Shown: in pieces, positions 21,040-33,674 of the stretch | Layout: each line of letters starts with the position of its first letter | How positions within the stretch are numbered: the first letter of the stretch is position 1 | NCBI GenBank assembly: GCA_944472155.2 | Contig: OX235272.1 | Location: 91,518,020 to 91,582,019, forward strand | DNA from: Trichobilharzia szidati | Taxonomy: Eukaryota > Platyhelminthes > Trematoda > Strigeidida > Schistosomatidae | Direction of reading: 5' to 3' | Length of the DNA: 64,000 bases | Program-made: the position numbers and the translations under genes | Notes under the pieces: model-generated | What the model was told of the DNA's origin: nothing | Database searches by the model: none | Seen by the model: only the letters and a program-made list of their open reading frames with translations

Positions 21040-22089
21040 GCTTTAAGAGAAGAAGTGAATGAAAGATATAATTGCACTTACTACCTGACAACCTTTGTCA
21101 TGATTGGTTGTTAATTTACATCTTTATTGATCACCTTTATTGACCTGGTATATGAACTTTCTTGTCGTGTGATTTCTTCTTTATTAGTTGGTAAATATGA
21201 TGTATAGTAATGTACCAGGCTTCTAGAAATTGTCTGGAATTTTTGGTGTTTCTATTGTTTTAAATTTTTTTATTTTCCCAATCAAATTGTGACTTATGTT
21301 TTTGTTTTCTGAAGATGTTGTGCAGAAGGGGATGATTGAAAGCTTCACAATTCAATGAACCACCACCAAAAACACAACTAAATCAAAATCACCCAGCTGA
21401 GTTACAAACCTCCTCTTTTCCTTCAGAAAGATAGATAGATCATTTGTGGTTATTGGAAGTCAGTTTGATTTGGTCGTCATCTAATGATTTGTAGCAACGA
21501 TCCAGCTAACAACCTACTGCTCAACAAGTGTGCTAAAGGAAACGAAGGTGGGTGGAAGATAAACAACGAAGACCCATTGAGTAACATTACACACCAGGCT
21601 GTTCAGTGGAACCCGTAAATTGGAAAACCATGAGTTGGACGTGGAATATACCCACAAATTAATAACACAACATATTTGAAGACATTAAATTTACAAGGGT
21701 AGAAGAATCAGACAACAAAACTGGTTTCTTAGTGTTATGTGTGAATTTTATGACCTTGTAGACTACGAGCGAATCTAACTTAATGCGCTGGCTAATCTGT
21801 CCTAATCGCACGACAACAACAACAACAACAATACCGCTGGGCACACAAGACAAAGAAATAAGACTGGACGTTGATACGAGAGCTTTTACTGTCTTTACAA
21901 CAGTCAAAAATGTTAAACAAAACTCCGTATTTATACAGTTAGGAAAATCAATGTCACATTTAAAAAATATTAACAACCAATGGACATACAGTAAATTCAC
22001 TCATGCAGGTGCGGAAAATCAATAATCATGCAGGTGGGAAAAATCAATACTGATGAGTCACCAGTGTATATATCACTTAGATGTCTTAG

Positions 22090-22697
22090 ATGAAGAGAAC
22101 TAACACAGAAAGTTCAGAAACACAAGTATATAGGAAGTCAATGCACACAGACCAAATACTCAACTATACTCGCAATAACCCAATTACCCACAAAAACAAC
22201 TATTTGCAGACATTGTTTAAAAGAGTTCAAACACACTGTAGCGCTACTCCAGTGTTGAAGAGAATGGAGGAAAAATACCTACTAACTGTCTTCAAAAAGA
22301 ATGGATATCCACACACTTTCATCAAAAAGTGTTTAAACTCAAGTCATACCACCAACAACAAGCCATCATCAAAGAACACAAGGAAATTCATCCTACCATA
22401 TATAGAAAAAATATCTCTGAAATAACAGCTAGAATATTAAGACCGTTTGAAATAGATATAGCACACAAGCCAGGCAGCACAGTCATTTCATTGACATTGT
22501 GCAGAACAAAGGATGCAATATCAACTGAAGAAATAAGCTGTATGAACTGCGATATATACTACATCGGTCAAAGTGAGCTTCCCCTTCGAATTCGAATCCA
22601 AGAACATAAATTGGCTGTAAAAAGACATGATGTATATATTCTTTCGTATCAATGCATTTGGACAATTGTGGACATGAATTTGATTGGGATAATGTAG
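22090..22697 (+). pseudogene. Penelope-like RT C-terminus and GIY-YIG remnant
   Basis: Reads V-Y-R-K-S-M-H-T-D-Q near its start, the PLE thumb-region signature, then K-N-G-Y-P-H-T-F-I-K-K and I-L-R-P-F-E-I-D-I-A-H-K. The GIY-YIG part follows as M-N-C-D-I-Y-Y-I-G-Q-S with R-I-R-I-Q-E-H. The frame shifts near 22,425 so the two parts lie in overlapping frames. The catalytic RT palm is absent. In a live PLE this protein primes and reverse transcribes the element RNA. Confidence 0.8.
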
Positions 22698-23061
22698 AAA
22701 TTTTAAATACAGGAGACACCTGACAGTAATGCCAGGGAATTCCTAGAAGCCTGTTTAGTACTCAAGTGAATCAGACAGCGATTAACAAGCACATTATTAG
22801 AGATCAAATGTATCAGCTAATAAAAAGTAAATCATCACATGACAAGAAAGATCGAATTCCAAGTCAATAAAAGTGATTAGTAGAGACGTCAATTAACAAC
22901 CACTCACAACAGTGGTCTCCAAGAGATACAATTACATCATTCGTGGAGAGTCTAAATGAGGTCATTTTATACTAAAACCTGCGCTGAAGGGGAATGTTGT
23001 CTAGAAGGATGACGACGAAAGCTTCACAATTAAATTAACCAGCTCCTCAGAGAACACAACT

Positions 23062-23180
23062 AATTCACGAGTTGATCACGGATTGGTATCAGTTAGAAAA
23101 CCAGGGAGTACTGCCAGACAGCTGTTTCATACTAGTTTGGGAATCATTGGCAGTACGCACCCTCTGGGGTTTCCATAAAA
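23062..23180 (-). mobile_element. H-family fragment
   Basis: Minus-strand tail, ribozyme relic and start of the tRNA-like part, cut off at 23,175. In B the same place holds a tandemly repeated, longer H copy (35,697-36,215). Confidence 0.6.
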
Positions 23181-23759
23181 GTCATCATTATCATCATCAT
23201 GTGAAAATGACAGTATGTTTAAATTTTTTATTACCAGACTATGACATTTATTGCCCACTTTTATCTGTCTTGATATTTTTACTGCCTAGAGGTCAATTAT
23301 TGAACATGACAGATGAATAGGGAAATTAGACCGTCTGAATTAAAACAAAACATGATAGTAGTAATGGTAGTATTAGAAGTAGATGGTGAAAGGAGTAAAG
23401 TTAATGAACGGACAAAATAACCAAGGAATAAATAATAATAATAATTAACCAGACAACCTTGATTTCCAGTTAAACAAAAGTACATCGTCACTCCCCCCAC
23501 CCTCTACAAACACAGATAAAAAAAATAATAGATCAGAAGGGAAACTTTAACAGTCTATAAGTTCAACAGTTGCCATGCCTATAACACCACCTGACACATG
23601 TTTCGGTGTTTTTCGCCTAATTGTTTTCCTACATTCTCCTTTAGTTTCAATGAAATCATAATAATAATAACAATATGGGTAATTTTTACCAAACAATATT
23701 ATTGTATTCCTGTACAAATAATATTCTGTCTACAACTTGTGTGTAGATTTTGTCAAGGA

Positions 23760-24235
23760 ACTAACATCAGTTAAAGAGATCAATGAAAATGACCGACGGA
23801 GCACTGGACAGATGCTTTGTCTTATTAGTTTGGAACTATTCAGTAGTTCATACCCATAACCCCATCAATAATCTACAAAACCAATCTCCGGTTCATTAAT
23901 TAATGACTACCGCATGGATGTTCTCAAGTTGTACTACAAAGTCATAACCATTGGGGTCTACTATCTCATAGGGAAGTGAATGCTAGTCAAAGGTATTGGC
24001 TAAAGGTAGCGCTATGTTGAGAATTGACAGATTTGAGAATTCATGCGTCACTGAATCCCCTGTCCAAGTGGCTATATGGTAAATTAGTTTGGTCTCGTAA
24101 CCTGAAAGTCACAGGTTCCAATCTAGGTGTGGTCGTGGATGTGTTTAGCTGAAGAGTTGCAAACTACGACGAAACAGCGGTTTAGTGCTCCTCTCTGGTT
24201 CTCAGTGGTCTCTGTAACTGATGTTAGTTTATAAA
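23760..24235. mobile_element. H-family inverted pair (copy in A)
   Basis: Minus copy about 23,760-23,880, a spacer, and a plus copy about 24,040-24,235 with box A AAGTGGCTATATGG and box B GGTTCCAATC. The plus ribozyme keeps CTGAAGA near 24,143, and its stem II reads GTTG/CGAC where other copies have GTCC/GGAC; stem I is poor. Matches 36,795-37,265 in B. Confidence 0.6.
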
Positions 24236-24339
24236 GAAATCTAAATTGGAATCCCTCGAAGAAACCAATAATCTAAAGTGAAATATTTCATATGGTGAAC
24301 TTTTTTTCATCCCATTGCCTTGTGAGTGAAACACTAGGG

Positions 24340-24475
24340 TTCAGGTTTTAAAGTTTCAGTAGGAACTGTGTTGTTTGTTTCGTGGAGTGACCTTGTTAGC
24401 TTCACACCCAGTCTCCCCTCTTTTCTGGACTTCCTACTTCCTATGGGCTAATAAACTAGGTTGGAAATCAAGTCC
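24340..24475 (-). mobile_element. S3-family fragment
   Basis: The reverse complement shows the S3 body (AGGAAGTCCAGAAAAGAGGG...GTGTGAAGCTAACAAGGTCA). A shorter version is in B near 37,345-37,430. Confidence 0.4.
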
Positions 24476-24943
24476 TGATTACCCACATGGCTGTTGAACC
24501 TAATAACGTCAAAATATCAACGTGTTGATGATTTTCAGCATGCCTTTTTTCCAAATTTGTTTACAGTGATCATGTAATGACATGGTTGCTTAGAAAATCC
24601 TTCCTGAACAGTCTAATTACAATACTGATGCTTATTTGGATATTTCAACTAACTTTGTACATATTTTCCTCTTTCCCTTTAGGTTACAGATCATTATTCT
24701 GATGTTTGCATATTGTCTGTTGACTCAACCCTTCCTATTTGTCTTTGTTCCTGTTTAATCTCGAATTTTAGTGCTTCTATTTTGGTTGTGTGATGATACT
24801 GACTGTGTGTTGTTTTACCATGGAAATTTTGTTTGAGTGAGCCAAGGTCGTTCTGACCTTGGATTGTCTGTTAGAATTGTTTGGTGCGTGATTTCGGCTG
24901 ATAGAGTTTTGATCTCACCTTGTTGGGATTATTCTACTTGATT

Positions 24944-26088
24944 GTGAAATGTCAGACTGTTAATTCCAGTTTCCGATATAAACGAAAGTTAAATGAAGCT
25001 GTTGGTTCTTATGACCCTTGCAAAATTGATGATACTGATATAGAAACCAAGTCTGAAGTTAAGTATCTTGGATTAATTCTTTCTTCTGACTTATCTTGGT
25101 CTTCCCATGTCTTAGCGATTTGTAAAAGAATATTTCGTTTGACTTTTTACATCAAGAAGTTAAGGCACTCGGGCATAAACCAATCCCTCCTTTTACAGTT
25201 TGTCAACTCGTGCATCTTACCTATTCTTCTTTACTGTTCACCTTCATTCTTTCCTGGATTGCTTAAAAAGACTATGTCATACTTTGTAGAACTCTGAAGA
25301 CTGTCAGTAAGGCGAGTGGTATCCCATTGGGCCATATCGTTGACATTGTCACTGATAGGCACTTAGTATCATGCAACAAATTCGTTAAACGAATTCTGTC
25401 AGACTATGAGCACCCACTTTACCCGCACCTCCAACCTTGTTTCTCCTCAGGTAAAACAAGAAGTCTTTTCAGAAGAATTTATGCACGTACATCTAAGTAT
25501 AAAAATTCCACTATACCATATTTGACGGCACTTTTTTATGTGATGAAAATAGTGTTAGGCATGAACTAACTAACCTTCTTTTCACTACTAAATAAACCAT
25601 TTCCTCCACCCTTATAACATCAAGCTTTATTGTTATTGTACTTCTTATATTTATAATCCTCTCAATATTTTGTTTTTATTTGTTTATTTTTTCATAAGTG
25701 TGAACATCATTTAAGCTGTGTTATAACTGTTAATTTTGTATTTCCCCTCACTATACTATATCAACAGAACATTAGATTCAATAATCTATAACATGCTAAA
25801 ATTTCCAAACTGAATCGACAATACTGTTTGAAACAAACTCACTATTATTATTATTATTATTGTTATTATTATTATTATTATTAATATATTTAATATTCTC
25901 CATTTGTGCTTCGGATATTTTTGACTTTATATCGTAAACGTGGACAAATTCCTCTGGTTAATTTTGTTTTAATCTCTAATTTTATTTATATTTTAAGTAA
26001 ATCAGATGCAATATTGTGACAAATGCTGAGAATTCCATTCTGTATTATAAGTACTGTTTTTGGAATAAAGTAGATTATGATTATTACT
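24944..26088 (+). mobile_element. CR1-like LINE, 5'-truncated, present only in A
   Basis: Encodes the reverse-transcriptase C-terminal third: K-Y-L-G-L-I-L-S-S-D-L-S-W-S-S-H, I-K-K-L-R-H-S-G, L-Y-C-S-P, then (in another frame) D-R-H-L-V-S-C-N and Y-A-R-T-S-K-Y-K-N-S-T-I-P-Y-L. A one-base deletion near 25,271 splits the frame (24,920-25,297 and 25,327-25,569). The 3' end is TTTTTGGAATAAAGTAGATT with ATT-type repeats, like the element at 56,291-58,305. B has the uninterrupted site at 37,926-37,948, so the 1,145-bp insert is recent or polymorphic. Confidence 0.9.
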
Positions 26089-26747
26089 CTAAGGTACTTC
26101 TTACAGTTGAATTTTGGCTAACCAATTTTGTTCTACATTACTTGTTTTGTTGTATTAGAAAATTATGTAGCCCGGCACTGTTGAGTTAATTTTGAGTTTT
26201 TTTGATCTTACGATGAATGACCGTCTTCTTGCCGTCTTTGGAGCGTTTTGTAACTGAGCTTGTTTCAGTCAAGTTTTAGTCAGTCAGCTTAGACCAGAGA
26301 CAAATCAAAACAAAAAATTGATCATCCAGAGTATGAGATGCATTTCGGGATCATGAATGTAAAGCGGTGATGACTACTTAAATAGCTAGGGTTCTTGTAC
26401 AGACGACCGAACGTGACACCACAGTGTATCAATTGGCTTAACCAGTCTACTCAAACACTCAGCGGCCACATTCCTACAGATCCGATTTATCCGGCCATAG
26501 AAAAACAGATCAAATTGTCCAAAGGTCAACTATCAGGTTAACCAGACTATTAATATCAATAAAAATGTGCACAATGATAAGGGAACCTTGGAGGCAATTA
26601 ATCACAGTCAAAAGTCATCCGGGAAAATTTCCAAAGACCTCAAAAACTTGGTCAGTAAATTACCCAGCTTAGAGAATATAAAAAATCAAAATCCTCCATT
26701 TTTAAAGGTACATTCTTAGGCATAAATTTATTTAAATTTCTTCTCTC

Positions 26748-27239
26748 NNNNNNNNNNNNNNNNNNNNNNNNNNNNNNNNNNNNNNNNNNNNNNNNNNNNN
26801 NNNNNNNNNNNNNNNNNNNNNNNNNNNNNNNNNNNNNNNNNNNNNNNNNNNNNNNNNNNNNNNNNNNNNNNNNNNNNNNNNNNNNNNNNNNNNNNNNNNN
26901 NNNNNNNNNNNNNNNNNNNNNNNNNNNNNNNNNNNNNNNNNNNNNNNNNNNNNNNNNNNNNNNNNNNNNNNNNNNNNNNNNNNNNNNNNNNNNNNNNNNN
27001 NNNNNNNNNNNNNNNNNNNNNNNNNNNNNNNNNNNNNNNNNNNNNNNNNNNNNNNNNNNNNNNNNNNNNNNNNNNNNNNNNNNNNNNNNNNNNNNNNNNN
27101 NNNNNNNNNNNNNNNNNNNNNNNNNNNNNNNNNNNNNNNNNNNNNNNNNNNNNNNNNNNNNNNNNNNNNNNNNNNNNNNNNNNNNNNNNNNNNNNNNNNN
27201 NNNNNNNNNNNNNNNNNNNNNNNNNNNNNNNNNNNNNNN
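26748..27239. other. Assembly gap (492 N)
   Basis: Undetermined bases exactly between segments A and B. The true gap length and the A/B junction are unknown. Confidence 1.
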
Positions 27240-27862
27240 CTCAGATTATTATTAAAATAGTATTTTTATTGTTTATCCCCCTTTGTTGTTGTTTTCCTAT
27301 GATTTGTTTATGCAGAGTAGAATGATGGTAATCCAATTGTAAGGAATTTAACTCTTGTGATAGTCATTATCATTAATATTTCATTATTTATTTTTTGGGG
27401 TAACAGTAATGCGTTTAGTCTGGTTGAATGAATAACATTTTTTTAAAACTTTCTTATGCCTTTCTGTTAGCGAAATGCTGTCTACTCTCTCGTGTAGATG
27501 GCTGAACCAATCAAATTATTTGTAGCAATTGAAACGGCTAACTGGCCTTAAAGCTGATTGGTTGTGGAAAAAATGGCTGTAAACACCATTGTCTGAAGTG
27601 AAAAACGAAGACTTTAAATTTGATAGGCTAATTAATTCTAAATTGAATGACCTAGCTATAGGAATTTGTTGCTTTAATCCTGATTTAACCTGAGAGGTGA
27701 CAGGACATTTGTGAACTCATCCATGAATGGGAATGTTGTTGGTGTTTGAAAATGTAGTAGTAATAAAAAAGGGAGAGATTGCACTAATACATACATTAAT
27801 TTTATTGTTGGTCCACCCGGTTGGGCCGATGCACATTGACAGATGTTTGGGATTTTAATATC

Positions 27863-28106
27863 ACGAATTGGTAGAAGTTGGAATTCATGGGCCATTGGAT
27901 CGGATCCCAGTGACTGAATGGTGGACGAGCTAACCTGGTTACCGGAAGGTCCTGGGTTCGAACCCCAGAGGTTATTAATACTGGATAGCTCCAAACTAGG
28001 AGAAAACAGCTGTCCAGTACTCCCTGTTGGTTTTCAGTGGTTCTCTTACTGGTATCAATCCGCGATCAAAATCTTGCGATAAATTAAATCCCTACAAATT
28101 AACTCT
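27863..28106 (+). mobile_element. H-family SINE-like repeat (copy in B)
   Basis: Paralogue of 14,474-14,712. Ribozyme core destroyed, though the CAGCTGTCCAGTAC part remains. Confidence 0.75.
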
Positions 28107-28860
28107 TGAAAATAATATCAGTTTGTCAAGGTCTAAGGTACAAGCATTCAGCTTTATAATTGTGTGGAAGTCGAGTGAAAGGATATTTTTGGTTTTCACT
28201 ATAATTTGAAATCATAAATGAATGTAATAAAAGAGTTGTCTGAGTTTTAGTTCTCAAAACCTTTTATCACCGTCATTCCTATATTTGTTTAACTCATAAT
28301 TGTGCAATTTGTCTAGACTATATTTCTGCTGAAGTAATAGTCTTTGATGTCAGATTATCAATATTATTATTCTGAATGATACTGAGCCTACCGGATTTCT
28401 ATTAGTCCCGTGTAAATATGTTGGTGCTTTAGTGAAAGCTCTTCTTGGCATTGAAATACTTTGATGTGGTTTCTTTTAACGATCGAAACACTAATGTATG
28501 TTATAAATTGATTGGTTGATTTGTCAAAATACTTATTTTGAGTAGAGTTATGACGAGGCGGAGTTCATGTGAAAATTGTGATGCGATTGTGCAAAATATT
28601 TAAATCAATCTGAGTGACTACACATCGTGATTGTCAATTCAATTTATATGAAAATGACAATATGAAGAGTAGACAGGGATTCCAATGTCAGGAGGGTAAT
28701 GGTTGATTCTACTCTTTGCAATGTATTCAGATAATGATGAACAAGGAAGGTTAAGCGTGAGAATAAATTGTTTTCGCACCCACCCACACACACACGGTAG
28801 AGTCGTGTCGGGTTGGGGTGAGGAGGGGAAAGATAGTGTTAGGAGTAACTATCAACTCAG

Positions 28861-29683
28861 TAATTCCATTATGGACAAAATTTATTTTGATAAAATCACA
28901 CATGGTTATACAGTAATATTCACTGATGACCACCTTTCGAGCACAATTTATTGCTGCTCATAATCATATCAAGGCATTACTCACATAACTTTCTTGTACA
29001 TGAGTAAAAACTGACTAGACATTTGAATAAAGTCAATATGAGACTTGCGCGAAAGAGAATGGAAGATAAAGTACATTCAGAAATAATATTAATGTTATCA
29101 ATAAATAAAATACAATGGGAAATAAGACGAGTGTTGTTAGTCAATCTGCTATGGAAGTATACACCCAACACATGTAATATAAGTGACTCAACGCAAATAA
29201 TACCTGAGATATGGAAGATATTATTGCCATCAGTCAAATCAGGGTATAATAAATAATGTTAAAATGTATTTGAATTCACATTATAATATTTTAACAAATA
29301 ATTTATTTATTTTACTATGAAAACATCTTATTTCCCATCTTATGGACTACTAACACTCGTCTAATTTTCTATCCTATTGTATTTTATTGGTATACTAATA
29401 TTGTATCCGAATATATTTTATCTTCCCTTCTGATTCACGCAAACCTTATATTGGTTTTTATAAATGTCTAGTCATTTTTTACTCATATACATAAATGAAG
29501 CAAGAAAGTTGTGTGAGTAGTACCTTGATATGATTATGAGCAGTAATAAATTGTGCTCGAAAGGTGGTCGGTCATCAGTAAATATTACTGTATAACACTG
29601 TGTGATTTGTCAAAATAAAATCTTATCCATAATGGAATTATATTTCTACCACATTGTCCAAGTGTTATTCTTATATGAATATA
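28861..29683. mobile_element. Foldback element (copy in B)
   Basis: Paralogue of 15,471-16,287 with the same AACTCAG flanks (28,854-28,860 and 29,684-29,690) and the same inverted ends. Presence in both A and B but not in C places its insertion between the two duplications. Confidence 0.75.
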
Positions 29684-31690
29684 AACTCAGCATATTGAAA
29701 TATTCGGCCATGTCAGGTTTTGTATACAATCTTTGCTTTAACTCTGTGTAATCACATTCTACGTCAAAATTTAGCCGCCATATACCAGGCAGTTATGAAT
29801 ATTATAGTAATAATATACATTTCATTTAAGTAATAACAGTAATAATAATAATTATAATGGTTTTATTTTGAAAATTGCAGTTGTACACAATACAGAATAT
29901 TCAGCGTGTTTTTTTTCATTGTAAGGTATTTACACCTTCTTGTGCAGAATCTACAGGTAATATAATAAACGATAACATTACAGTGTGAAGCAGTACTGTT
30001 TAGATCTGGAGCATTCTGCAATACTCCACAATGTTCTTCCTTCATTTCCTTCAAGAGAAATTCCTATCAGTGTGTTGAAACAGAATTACTGATGCTCGTG
30101 AGTGTACACTGAGATTGATACACGTGATTAGAAGCTGTCTGAAAATGTGTGTGTGTGTGCGTGAGAGTGTAGAGTGAGTTTCATAGACGTGGACATGATT
30201 AAGACAACATGAAATGAAGTGAATGTGATGTATTTAGATTGGTGGAAGATATAGATAGCCCAGAGGTTGAAGGAGGGCTGTGTTATTATTTGAAGAGAAT
30301 TTATTGAATTCTGTTGTTAGTCGTATGATTCAAATGAATAAGATGCTTTGGTATAGACTGAGGGTGTGGTGGAACATCTGTGTTTATTGAGGTTGTGGGC
30401 AGGACTGTTTATCAAGCAATTTGTGTTCACGTTCCGTCACCATCCAGTGAATCATCTATGTCCACTCACACACATATATGTGTAAATTGGATGTGATGTA
30501 ATCACTTTCACAGTGTATACGTTTGTAGAATGACGTGTTTTTGTGATTTCCAGTTGATGAGGTATCCTTTAGTTCATTAATCGGTTAGCAGATGTCTATG
30601 TGAGGGGATGTTCTGTTGTCGGCTATCTATCCAACATAGTCATTCACTTATGTTAAACGGAGACTGTACACGACTTTGGCCTTTTTGATGGTTATTGGAC
30701 TGGAGGTAAAGTAAGCTGCTAACCATTCGTGAAATTAAGTGTCACCCCATCTCAGCCATACGTGTGAGAAAAATGTTTTGTTATCCTGACTAACTATTTT
30801 TGGTATTCTCCATCTGATTGCATATTACCAAGACTATTTTTATTTATTCATATAAATTGAAATGACAAGTGTGATGTGTGATCAGATTGTGTGAAATGTG
30901 CTAGTGCATCCTAGTTTTGAGATCAACTCCTCTCTAGTTTTAGTGATTTTACGGCCTCGATAATTAGTGAGCAGTGTTCAATGTTGAAATCGATCAGTGA
31001 TGATTTTTCTCATGAATAAATTAGTAAACTATATGAAATTAAACAGGAGTCAATTGTTATCTAGTCTAGTCGGTGTTTGACTTAATGGTGCAACGTGTTG
31101 ATTCTTAAACTTTGAATACCTTGGCCTCGGTGCGAAATGTCTGAATGTTACTCTTGCTGATGTCTAATTTCAATATTAAAATGGGAAGTTAACTTAGAAA
31201 CCAATCAGTTGATTGATAATGACAATATTATTAATAACTTTATTCTGAACAGTGATTATACAATGAGCATATTAAAGTACAGAATTTCCAGAGGAATTTA
31301 TTGCATAATAGTTCCTCTTTGTCAACAGTATTCACGTAAAAAATAGTAATTGATAGTAGATCGCGTGACACATTGCTGTCTTCTGACCTGAAGCGTAAAC
31401 CAATCCGCCTTAATGATATTTCTTCTTTACCTCTTCCGAGACTATTCAGGTAATTCGTTTTACTTCTCAGACAGTGACAGTTTGTACATTCACAATTTTG
31501 CGTTTTCTTAAGTTTATTAGAAACTTGTGTATCATCAGGTTGTAAGCAGTTAAAATACTCTTGAGAGTGGAAAACACCATTAGAGGTCAGATTTTAATAG
31601 ATTAAGATGAACGAAAGAACAAGAGAAATTACGTAATGTAATATAATAGAGGGAGTTTTTGGTAGCTCAAGTTTTGAAGCAGGCCTCCTG

Positions 31691-31729
<39 letters not shown>

Positions 31730-32014
31730 TCTTTTGTGTTTCACTTAAATAAAAGACAGTTGAAGATATTTCTAGTTTAAACTTACTGTTGTTTTTTCTT
31801 TGTTTTTGCTCTGAAGTTTTAATTTTCCACCTGATTTATTTATTGTTGACTATTTGTCAGTAGAAAAATCTCCGATAACAATTATTTGTCTATATATATC
31901 ATGGACACTTATTGTGATTTAAACATGATATTGTTCTGTTTGAAAAACAAAAATATTCGAATAAGAAATTGACGGTATAAATGAGTCAATTTCCATGTGT
32001 TACTTTGTAGGGAT

Positions 32015-32485
32015 TTGATTGGTTTTCAGTTTGATCATGGGTTGAAATCTTTGATTTGACAACCAAAGAGTTATTGCGTATCTGTTTCGTCCTAGTTTGT
32101 AACTCTTCTCCAACACCACTCAACCATGATTTTACCAAGGATCGGACCTATGACCTTCAGGTTAAGCAAAATCGCTACAAAAGCGAATAGGTGAAGTATC
32201 AGTATTGATCTCGTTGATAGCCACTGGATGGACGTCCTGGGGCTAAGTAGGAGGCTTATCGAGGTCATTAGTTGAAGGTTGACAGAAGTTGAAAGTTACC
32301 AGTCACTGTATTCCGACCGAAGTCGCTGAATAGTTAACGAACTTGACCACGCAACGTGAAGGTCCCGAGTTTAATCCTTGGTGTAATCCTGAGTGCACAC
32401 TAATGAAGAGTTCCAGACTAGATCGAAACAGCTGTCCAGCTCTCTGTGGTTTTCAGTGATCTCTCTAACGTGACAATATCTAACA
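32015..32485. mobile_element. H-family inverted pair (copy in B)
   Basis: Minus copy about 32,015-32,240 and plus copy about 32,310-32,485. Uninterrupted counterpart of 19,175-19,875. The plus ribozyme relic reads CTAATGAAGAG and GATCGAAAC, degenerate. Confidence 0.6.
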
Positions 32486-32824
32486 AATGAGATCAATCCA
32501 ACTCCGTACAAAATCCTATAACCGAGATAATATAATTGTCTGAAGATCTAATTGCCCTGATATGAATCTCTTATAGAGTCATGCGTGTACATTGATGAAA
32601 ATTCAATACTCAGCTTAAACAGCTCTCTGATATTGTTTAGCCTACTGCATTTCTCCATCCATCCAGTTGATATGGGTCTATCACAAAATTCAATAAACAT
32701 GAAATACCAGTGTACAAAAAGTATGAACAGCTTTCATTCTCATTACATTTCTTTTCAATAATTAATCTTAAATCAGATTCGAATAAACAAATAGGTTTGT
32801 TGAATAACTTTTCAGGTTTAATCT

Positions 32825-33098
32825 TAGATTGATATCATTTAGAGCACCATTGAAAACAAGGGAGAACTAGATAGCTGTTTCGTCCCAGTTTGGTGCTCTT
32901 CATCAATACACGCCCACTGGGATTCGAACCCAGGGCTTTCCGGTGCCAAGTCAAGCTTGCAGACCATTCAACCACTGGGACATGATTCAGTGGCCCATGA
33001 ATTCCAACTTCTAACACAGTAGAACGAAACGGCTGTTCAGTCAGTACTCTCTGGTGATTTTCAATGGTCCTCTAACTGATATCAATCCGGGATCAACA
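32825..33098. mobile_element. H-family inverted pair (copy in B)
   Basis: Minus copy with box B GGGATTCGAACCC (reverse orientation near 32,930), then a plus-strand tail from about 33,020. Counterpart of 20,190-20,475. Confidence 0.65.
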
Positions 33099-33630
33099 CC
33101 GAAGAAAAAATCAAATCCCTACAAATTGGCTCTTCAGAATAATTTCTTGTTTGTTTTGGTTTTTTTTTTTGATAAATTGAATTACTTAATATCATTTTTT
33201 TTGTACAATATGCTTCATGGAAAGATAATTCCTTATTGGATAAATAGATTAGATTTCACGTTGTAAAATGATATCTTAGCCTGTTTATTATCCAGTAATT
33301 AGACTAAAATTATTGGAATTAAATCTGTTTAATATCAACACAGGCAACATCCATTGTTTATATACACATAAACAGATAGAAGTTAATGGGTATTCTCTAC
33401 ATCTTGCCTTGGAAACAAATGAAGATCATTCACATGAAGGTATGAAGTCATCGTTATCATATCTATTCCATCTGTTGTGAATCTCCTATTGATTGATAAA
33501 GAAAGGACAACACTGGTTCGCATCATTTAGATCACTCTAATTCCACTTCTAATAGTGAAATCAGAAGATTAAGATTAGATAGACAGGTTATTTCTCGATT
33601 TGTTTGTTTTCTCTGAGCTGGCTGATCTAA

Positions 33631-33674
33631 TTGCGAAGCTTTCGTTGTCAATCTAGACAACATCTTCAGCGCAA
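33631..33674 (-). ncRNA. PLE-type hammerhead ribozyme, core and stems intact
   Basis: On the minus strand: stem I TTGCG pairs perfectly with CGCAA; core CTGAAGA is followed by one extra T; stem II is GTTGTC/GACAAC with a TAGATT loop; GAAA; a two-pair stem III (AG/CT); predicted cleavage after CUU. Same architecture as 3,466-3,510. The A copy has lost three of the five stem I pairs. Confidence 0.7.

Larger units (their letters stand above)
20975..23062 (+). mobile_element. Penelope-like element with inverted end (copy in A)
   Basis: A minus-oriented PLE 3' end at 20,975-21,300, a plus-oriented terminal stretch at 21,310-21,400, a coding remnant at 22,090-22,697 and a plus-oriented 3' terminus at 22,981-23,062. 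PLEs are known for partial pseudo-LTRs with an extra inverted piece, and this order fits. The 21,640-22,060 part, with a (CAA)n run, is shared with B but I cannot assign it. Confidence 0.7.
13836..26747 (+). repeat. Segment A of a long direct duplication
   Basis: About 12.9 kb colinear with segment B (27,240-38,636), visibly well above 90% identical by eye; the 14.8-19.6 kb part is also shared with C in inverted orientation. A is longer because it carries insertions absent from B: T SINEs at 16,942, 17,677 and 19,296 and a CR1-like fragment at 24,944. The right end abuts the assembly gap, so the A/B junction is not visible. Confidence 0.9.

Noticed and set aside
21659..22025. Frames of 113 and 80 codons overlapping on opposite strands, repeated in B
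   Set aside because: They share a (CAA)n/(GTT)n run and are conserved only because the DNA is duplicated; no recognisable protein.
22981..23025. Active PLE hammerhead at the plus 3' terminus in A (and 35,620-35,665 in B)
   Set aside because: The core reads CTGAAGG with extra bases and stem II depends on wobble pairs; kept only as a relic.
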